From Algicoccus sp048820935 (lineage in GTDB: Bacteria > Pseudomonadota > Gammaproteobacteria > Burkholderiales > Burkholderiaceae_B): a stretch of 64,000 nt of DNA. Each line of letters starts with the position of its first letter. Within the stretch, counting starts at the first letter, position 1. The stretch is taken from assembly GCF_048820935.1 (NCBI RefSeq), contig NZ_JBMERD010000005.1, positions 62,001-126,000 of the forward strand. Direction: 5' to 3'. This document shows positions 60,048 to 64,000 of the stretch, piece after piece. Below the pieces are notes generated by a model, which did no database searches, was not told the DNA's origin, and saw only the letters and a program-made list of their open reading frames with translations. Position numbers and translations under genes: made by a program.

Positions 60048-61580
60048 ATGTCAGAAGTTTTATTTTTTGAATCTAAAGAAGTTGTGACGAACAAAACGTC
60101 ACGCAATCGCTGGTTTGCCATGGCTAGTGCATGCCTTGTGGCGATTGCTTTGATGCTATCGAGCATGAGCGTGATGGCGCGTAGTGCGGAATTAGCAGGC
60201 TTGCCAAACTTTGAGAGCATTATTGAGGCTTCTGAGAGTGCGGTGGTGAATATTCGAACTTCTTCGACTGTGCCGGCTATGCCGCAGGGCAGACAAAGTC
60301 CACATGGCCCACAAGATCCTTTTGAAATGTTTCGCTGGTTTTTTGGACCTGACTTCCAAGGACCAGGCATGCCCGCGCCCGAACAGCGTCGTGGCGCCCC
60401 TGAGGGCGGAGAGCGAAAAGTGCCCCGTGGTGTCGGTTCAGGCTTTTTTATCTCAGATGATGGCTCGATTTTGACTAACCACCATGTGATTGAGGGCGCT
60501 TCTGAAATTCTGGTGACCATGACGGATGGGCGCGAATTGAAAGCGAAGGTCATCGGTAGTGATGAGCGTACCGACGTTGCGCTGATCCAAGTCGATGCGA
60601 AAGATACGCCGAGTCTGCCTATTGGTTCAGATCAGAATCTGCGCAAAGGCCAGTGGGTGTTAGCGATTGGTTCACCATTTGGTCTGGAGTCCACTGTGAC
60701 GGCTGGCATTATTTCTGCGCTTGGTCGTGATACGGGTGATTACCTACCCTTTATTCAGACTGACGTGGCTGTCAACCCTGGAAACTCGGGCGGCCCTTTG
60801 CTGAATTTAGAAGGCGAAGTGGTTGGTATTAACTCACAAATCGTGTCCAGAAGCGGTGGGTTTATGGGCATCTCCTTGGCTATTCCGATTGATGAAGCCA
60901 TGAAAGTCGTGAGCCAGTTGCGTGAACAAGGTCGTGTTTCTCGCGGACGAATCGGTGTGCAAATTGGCGATGTGAATAAAGACGTGGCCGAAGCCAGCGG
61001 ATTGGATGAAGCCAAAGGTGCCATGGTGACGCGTGTCATGCCTGATAGCCCAGCACAAAAAGCAGGTGTCCAAGCAGGCGATATTATTTTGTCTTACGAT
61101 GGCAAGAAAATTGAAAAATGGTCTGATTTGCCACGCATTGTGGGTCAAACAAAACCCGGCAGCAAGTCAAAACTGGAGGTCTGGCGCAAAGGCAAGCGTG
61201 TGACACTTAAAGTCACCGTTGAAGAGATTCCAGGGACACAAACGGCAACAGAGAAAAATGAGTCAGACGACAAAACTTCTGCTGATGCTCAAAACACGGC
61301 ATTAGGTTTGACCGTCGTTGATCTGGACGATAAAACACGTCAAGATAAAGATGGCGCAGAACCGCAGCAAGGTGTGCGTGTGATTGAGAGTACAGGTGTC
61401 GGTGCCCAAGCAGGAATTCATGCGGGTGATATTATTGTGACGATTGGTAATGATGATGTGACCTCTGCAAAGCAGTTTGTCGAACTTGTGAAGGCTCTAA
61501 AATCAGTTAAATCAGTTGGTATGATGATTGAGCGCGATGGACAAGCGCAATGGATACTTGTGCGTCCAGAGAAGGATTGA
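60048..61580 (+). CDS. mucD: Periplasmic serine endoprotease DegP/MucD
   Basis: HtrA-type protease and chaperone, 510 residues. The catalytic triad is H146 in ILTNHHVIEGA, D176 in SDERTDVALIQVD and S247 in VNPGNSGGPLLN. Two PDZ domains follow (GRIGVQIGDVNKDVAEASG, and LTVVDLDDKTRQDKDG near the end). The signal peptide is preceded by a long n-region, as in MucD. ATG 60048 has GGAG 6 nt upstream; an ATG at 60012 is in frame but lacks one. It belongs to the sigma-E operon and is probably induced by it. Confidence 0.94.
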   Translation: MSEVLFFESKEVVTNKTSRNRWFAMASACLVAIALMLSSMSVMARSAELAGLPNFESIIEASESAVVNIRTSSTVPAMPQGRQSPHGPQDPFEMFRWFFGPDFQGPGMPAPEQRRGAPEGGERKVPRGVGSGFFISDDGSILTNHHVIEGASEILVTMTDGRELKAKVIGSDERTDVALIQVDAKDTPSLPIGSDQNLRKGQWVLAIGSPFGLESTVTAGIISALGRDTGDYLPFIQTDVAVNPGNSGGPLLNLEGEVVGINSQIVSRSGGFMGISLAIPIDEAMKVVSQLREQGRVSRGRIGVQIGDVNKDVAEASGLDEAKGAMVTRVMPDSPAQKAGVQAGDIILSYDGKKIEKWSDLPRIVGQTKPGSKSKLEVWRKGKRVTLKVTVEEIPGTQTATEKNESDDKTSADAQNTALGLTVVDLDDKTRQDKDGAEPQQGVRVIESTGVGAQAGIHAGDIIVTIGNDDVTSAKQFVELVKALKSVKSVGMMIERDGQAQWILVRPEKD

Positions 61581-61586
61581 TCCGTG

Positions 61587-61666
61587 TGCGATCGGTTAGC
61601 GGCTAAAATAGTCAGCTAACCGATCGCAGGCACGCAACGTCAGGAGCGTCCAGGCGCTCCTTTTTT
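61587..61666 (+). terminator. Two hairpins between mucD and lepA, the second an intrinsic terminator
   Basis: A perfect 14-bp stem (61587-61600 with 61615-61628) is followed by GGAGCG-tccagg-CGCTCC (61643-61660) and T6 (61661-61666), a clear rho-independent terminator that ends the rpoE-mucD transcript. Confidence 0.9.
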
Positions 61667-61717
61667 ATGTCGCGACATATTTTTATGCGACAGTTCACTT
61701 GTTTTGAATACGGGTTT

Positions 61718-63511
61718 ATGCAGCATATTCGTAATTTCTCAATTATTGCTCACATTGATCACGGTAAGTCTACGCTTGCCGATCGTCTGATTCACCGTTG
61801 TGGTGGCTTACAGACTCGGGAAATGTCCTCTCAAGTTCTTGATTCAATGGATATTGAAAAAGAACGGGGTATTACGATTAAAGCGCAAACTGCCTCTTTG
61901 TCTTATGAAGCCAAGGATGGTAAGACCTATCATCTGAACCTCATTGATACCCCAGGGCACGTTGATTTCTCCTACGAGGTGAGTCGCTCCTTGTCTGCAT
62001 GTGAAGGTGCGTTGCTAGTGGTGGATGCATCGCAGGGTGTCGAAGCGCAGACCGTGGCCAACTGCTACACCGCCATTGACTTGGGTGTTGAAGTGCTCCC
62101 AGTCCTAAACAAAATGGACTTGCCACAGGCCGATCCTGATAGCGCACGTGAAGAAGTTGAAGACGTTGTGGGAATTGATGCTTCAGAAGCGATTGAGGCC
62201 AGTGCCAAAACAGGGCAGGGGATCGATGAGATTCTAGAAGCCATCGTAGCCAAAGTGCCCGCGCCGCTCGGAGATCCGCAAGCCCCACTGCAGGCGCTGA
62301 TCATTGACTCCTGGTTTGATAATTACGTCGGTGTTGTCATGCTGGTGCGTATTGTCAATGGCACATTGAAAGCGCGCGATCGTATTTTACTGATGGCAAC
62401 CGGTGCAACACACCCAGCTGATCAGATTGGTGTCTTTACCCCAAAATCTGTCGCACGCGACCAGTTAAGTGCGGGTGAAGTTGGATTTGTGATTGCTGGG
62501 ATTAAAGAACTGGAGCATGCCAAGGTCGGTGACACATTGACAACGGCGGCCAAACCTGCTGAAGAACCTTTGCCAGGCTTTAAAGAGGTGAAACCTCAGG
62601 TCTTTGCAGGCTTATATCCCGTTGAAAGTAGTGAATATGATCAACTGCGTGATTCATTGGAAAAACTAAAGCTCAATGATGCCGCATTGATGTTTGAGCC
62701 TGAAGTGTCACAGGCCTTAGGTTTTGGATTCCGTTGTGGGTTCCTGGGCCTCTTGCACATGGAAATCGTGCAAGAGCGACTCGAGCGCGAGTTCGATATG
62801 GATCTGATTACAACGGCGCCTTCAGTCATTTACGAAGTGACGCTGAATCAAGGTGAAACGATTACGGTTGAAAGTCCAGCCAGAATGCCGGATGTGGGAC
62901 AAATTCAAGAAATTCTCGAACCCATTGTCCATGTCACCTTGTTTATGCCGCAAGACTACGTGGGTGCGGTGATGACTTTATGCAATCAAAAGCGTGGCAT
63001 TCAGTTAGATATGTCCTATCACGGTCGCCAAGTTCACCTGCAGTATGATATCCCGTTGGCTGAAATCGTCTTAGACTTTTTTGACAAGCTTAAATCAGTT
63101 TCACGCGGTTATGCGTCGATGGACTATGAGTTCAAAGAGTATCGCTCAGCCGATGTGGTGAAAGTGGACGTTTTGATTAATGGTGACAAAGTCGATGCGC
63201 TATCAACCATTTGTCACCGTTCCAATGCCCGTTTCCGCGGTCGGGAAATGGTGTCTAAGATGCGTGAGTTAATTCCGCGCCAAATGTATGATGTCGCCAT
63301 TCAGGCTGCCATCGGTGCAGAAATTATCGCCCGTGAAAACGTGAAGGCTTTGCGTAAAAACGTTTTGGCGAAATGTTATGGCGGTGATATCTCACGTAAG
63401 AAAAAGCTTCTGGAAAAACAAAAAGCGGGTAAAAAGCGCATGAAACAAGTCGGTAGCGTGGAGATTCCACAAGAAGCGTTCCTGGCCATCCTGCAAGTGG
63501 ACGATAAGTAA
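61718..63511 (+). CDS. lepA: Elongation factor 4 (LepA)
   Basis: Ribosomal back-translocating GTPase, 597 residues, exactly the usual size from ATG 61718 (MQHIRNFSIIAHIDHGKSTL). G1 AHIDHGKS, G2 GITIKAQ, G3 DTPGHVDFS, G4 NKMDLP and the unique C-terminal domain with SRKKKLLEKQKAGKKRMKQV are intact. An in-frame ATG at 61667 would add 17 residues after the terminator T run and is rejected. lepB follows. Confidence 0.97.
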   Translation: MQHIRNFSIIAHIDHGKSTLADRLIHRCGGLQTREMSSQVLDSMDIEKERGITIKAQTASLSYEAKDGKTYHLNLIDTPGHVDFSYEVSRSLSACEGALLVVDASQGVEAQTVANCYTAIDLGVEVLPVLNKMDLPQADPDSAREEVEDVVGIDASEAIEASAKTGQGIDEILEAIVAKVPAPLGDPQAPLQALIIDSWFDNYVGVVMLVRIVNGTLKARDRILLMATGATHPADQIGVFTPKSVARDQLSAGEVGFVIAGIKELEHAKVGDTLTTAAKPAEEPLPGFKEVKPQVFAGLYPVESSEYDQLRDSLEKLKLNDAALMFEPEVSQALGFGFRCGFLGLLHMEIVQERLEREFDMDLITTAPSVIYEVTLNQGETITVESPARMPDVGQIQEILEPIVHVTLFMPQDYVGAVMTLCNQKRGIQLDMSYHGRQVHLQYDIPLAEIVLDFFDKLKSVSRGYASMDYEFKEYRSADVVKVDVLINGDKVDALSTICHRSNARFRGREMVSKMRELIPRQMYDVAIQAAIGAEIIARENVKALRKNVLAKCYGGDISRKKKLLEKQKAGKKRMKQVGSVEIPQEAFLAILQVDDK

Positions 63512-63528
63512 TAGGGGCTGGAGCACGT

Positions 63529-64000
63529 ATGAGTTGGAATTTTTCATTATTGCTGTTTATTGCGTTGGTGATCACGGGCATCGTATGGCTGGTTGATCGT
63601 TTGTTTTTACGCTCAAAACGCGCTGCTGATGCTAAAACGCCCTGGTGGGTTGAGTACTGCGCGAGTTTTTTTCCAGTCATCGTGTTTGTGTTTGTGTTGC
63701 GCTCATTTGTGGTGGAACCGTTTCGAATTCCGTCTGGTTCGATGTTGCCGACTTTGAAGTCAGGCGACTTGATTTTGGTCAATAAGTTTACGTATGGCCT
63801 GCGCCTGCCAATTTTGCATACCGAACTGGTGGAGTTTAATAAACCTGAGCGAGGCGATGTCATCGTTTTCCGTTATCCGGTTGAACCCGATGTGGATTAC
63901 ATCAAACGCTTGATTGGATTGCCTGGTGATGAAGTGGCGTATTTGAATAAGCGTCTTTACATCAACGGTAAAGAAGTGCCGGTTCAGCGTGATGGCGAGT
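63529..64000 (+). CDS. lepB: Signal peptidase I, N-terminal part (3' end outside window)
   Basis: Partial, 157 residues seen. Two membrane segments (LLLFIALVITGIVWLV and FFPVIVFVFVLRSFVVEPF) are followed by the catalytic Ser in IPSGSMLPTLKSGD (S71) and the general-base Lys in YIKRLIGLPGDEVAYLN (K126). It cleaves signal peptides from exported proteins at the inner membrane. GGAG lies 5 nt before ATG 63529. The lepA-lepB pair is conserved; rnc normally follows. It is cut by the window edge. Confidence 0.95.
   Translation, partial: MSWNFSLLLFIALVITGIVWLVDRLFLRSKRAADAKTPWWVEYCASFFPVIVFVFVLRSFVVEPFRIPSGSMLPTLKSGDLILVNKFTYGLRLPILHTELVEFNKPERGDVIVFRYPVEPDVDYIKRLIGLPGDEVAYLNKRLYINGKEVPVQRDGE

Noticed and set aside
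61667..61717. Upstream ATG for lepA
   Set aside because: It begins directly at the T run of the terminator and adds 17 residues not found in LepA; ATG 61718 gives the normal 597 residues.

Overview
The window reads as chromosomal DNA of a betaproteobacterium, most likely a Burkholderiales member of moderate GC content. I infer this from gene order and protein character, not from a marker gene. Diagnostic blocks are gltA followed by sucA-sucB-lpdA-zapE, bamD divergent from rluD-pgeF with phaC-phaB-phaR behind, trpB-trpA-accD, rne divergent from rluC, and the long run yceD-rpmF-plsX-fabH-fabD-fabG-acpP-fabF-(YgfX-like)-rpoE-rseA-rseB-mucD-lepA-lepB. No rRNA, tRNA or CRISPR array was seen.

Layout. 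1-9.9 kb is central carbon metabolism: the end of citrate synthase, a malic enzyme/phosphotransacetylase-like fusion on the minus strand, the complete 2-oxoglutarate dehydrogenase complex and the ZapE ATPase. 9.9-16.1 kb holds trpS, a DinG/YoaA-type helicase, bamD, rluD and pgeF. 16.2-19.3 kb is a polyhydroxyalkanoate cluster (phaC, phaB, phaR) with no phaA. 19.3-29.2 kb is mixed: an M23 peptidase, a MOSC protein, yajQ, a secreted glycine-rich protein behind a perfect FNR-type box, an SDR, folE, an MFS carrier, a class II aldolase-like protein, and a minus-strand set of periplasmic rhodanese, YeeE/YedE transporter and a 61-residue membrane peptide.

29.2-32.9 kb is the accessory island. A frameshifted AAA ATPase gene is cut by an IS200/IS605-like element carrying a 5' structured RNA region (putative omega RNA) and a catalytically complete iscB, the RNA-guided nuclease family related to the ancestor of Cas9. 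No tnpA transposase is present. An unrecognised ORF remnant and an AT-rich TDT-family transporter gene follow. This is the most interesting part of the window.

32.9-42.3 kb returns to core genes: nth, an RnfB/RsxB-like ferredoxin, fpr, fdxA, pncB, relA, trpB, trpA and accD. 42.4-50.7 kb carries rne with a structured leader, rluC, a HAD phosphatase, the MsrP/MsrQ periplasmic methionine-sulfoxide repair pair, an RsmI-like methyltransferase and a Maf/YceF pyrophosphatase. 50.9-57.4 kb is the fatty-acid and phospholipid initiation cluster. 57.4 kb to the end is the sigma-E envelope-stress operon followed by lepA and the start of lepB, which runs off the window.

Starts were chosen by Shine-Dalgarno position and family N-termini; several genes use TTG or GTG. 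Internal hairpins and promoter calls come from reading the sequence by eye and were not folded or scored computationally.
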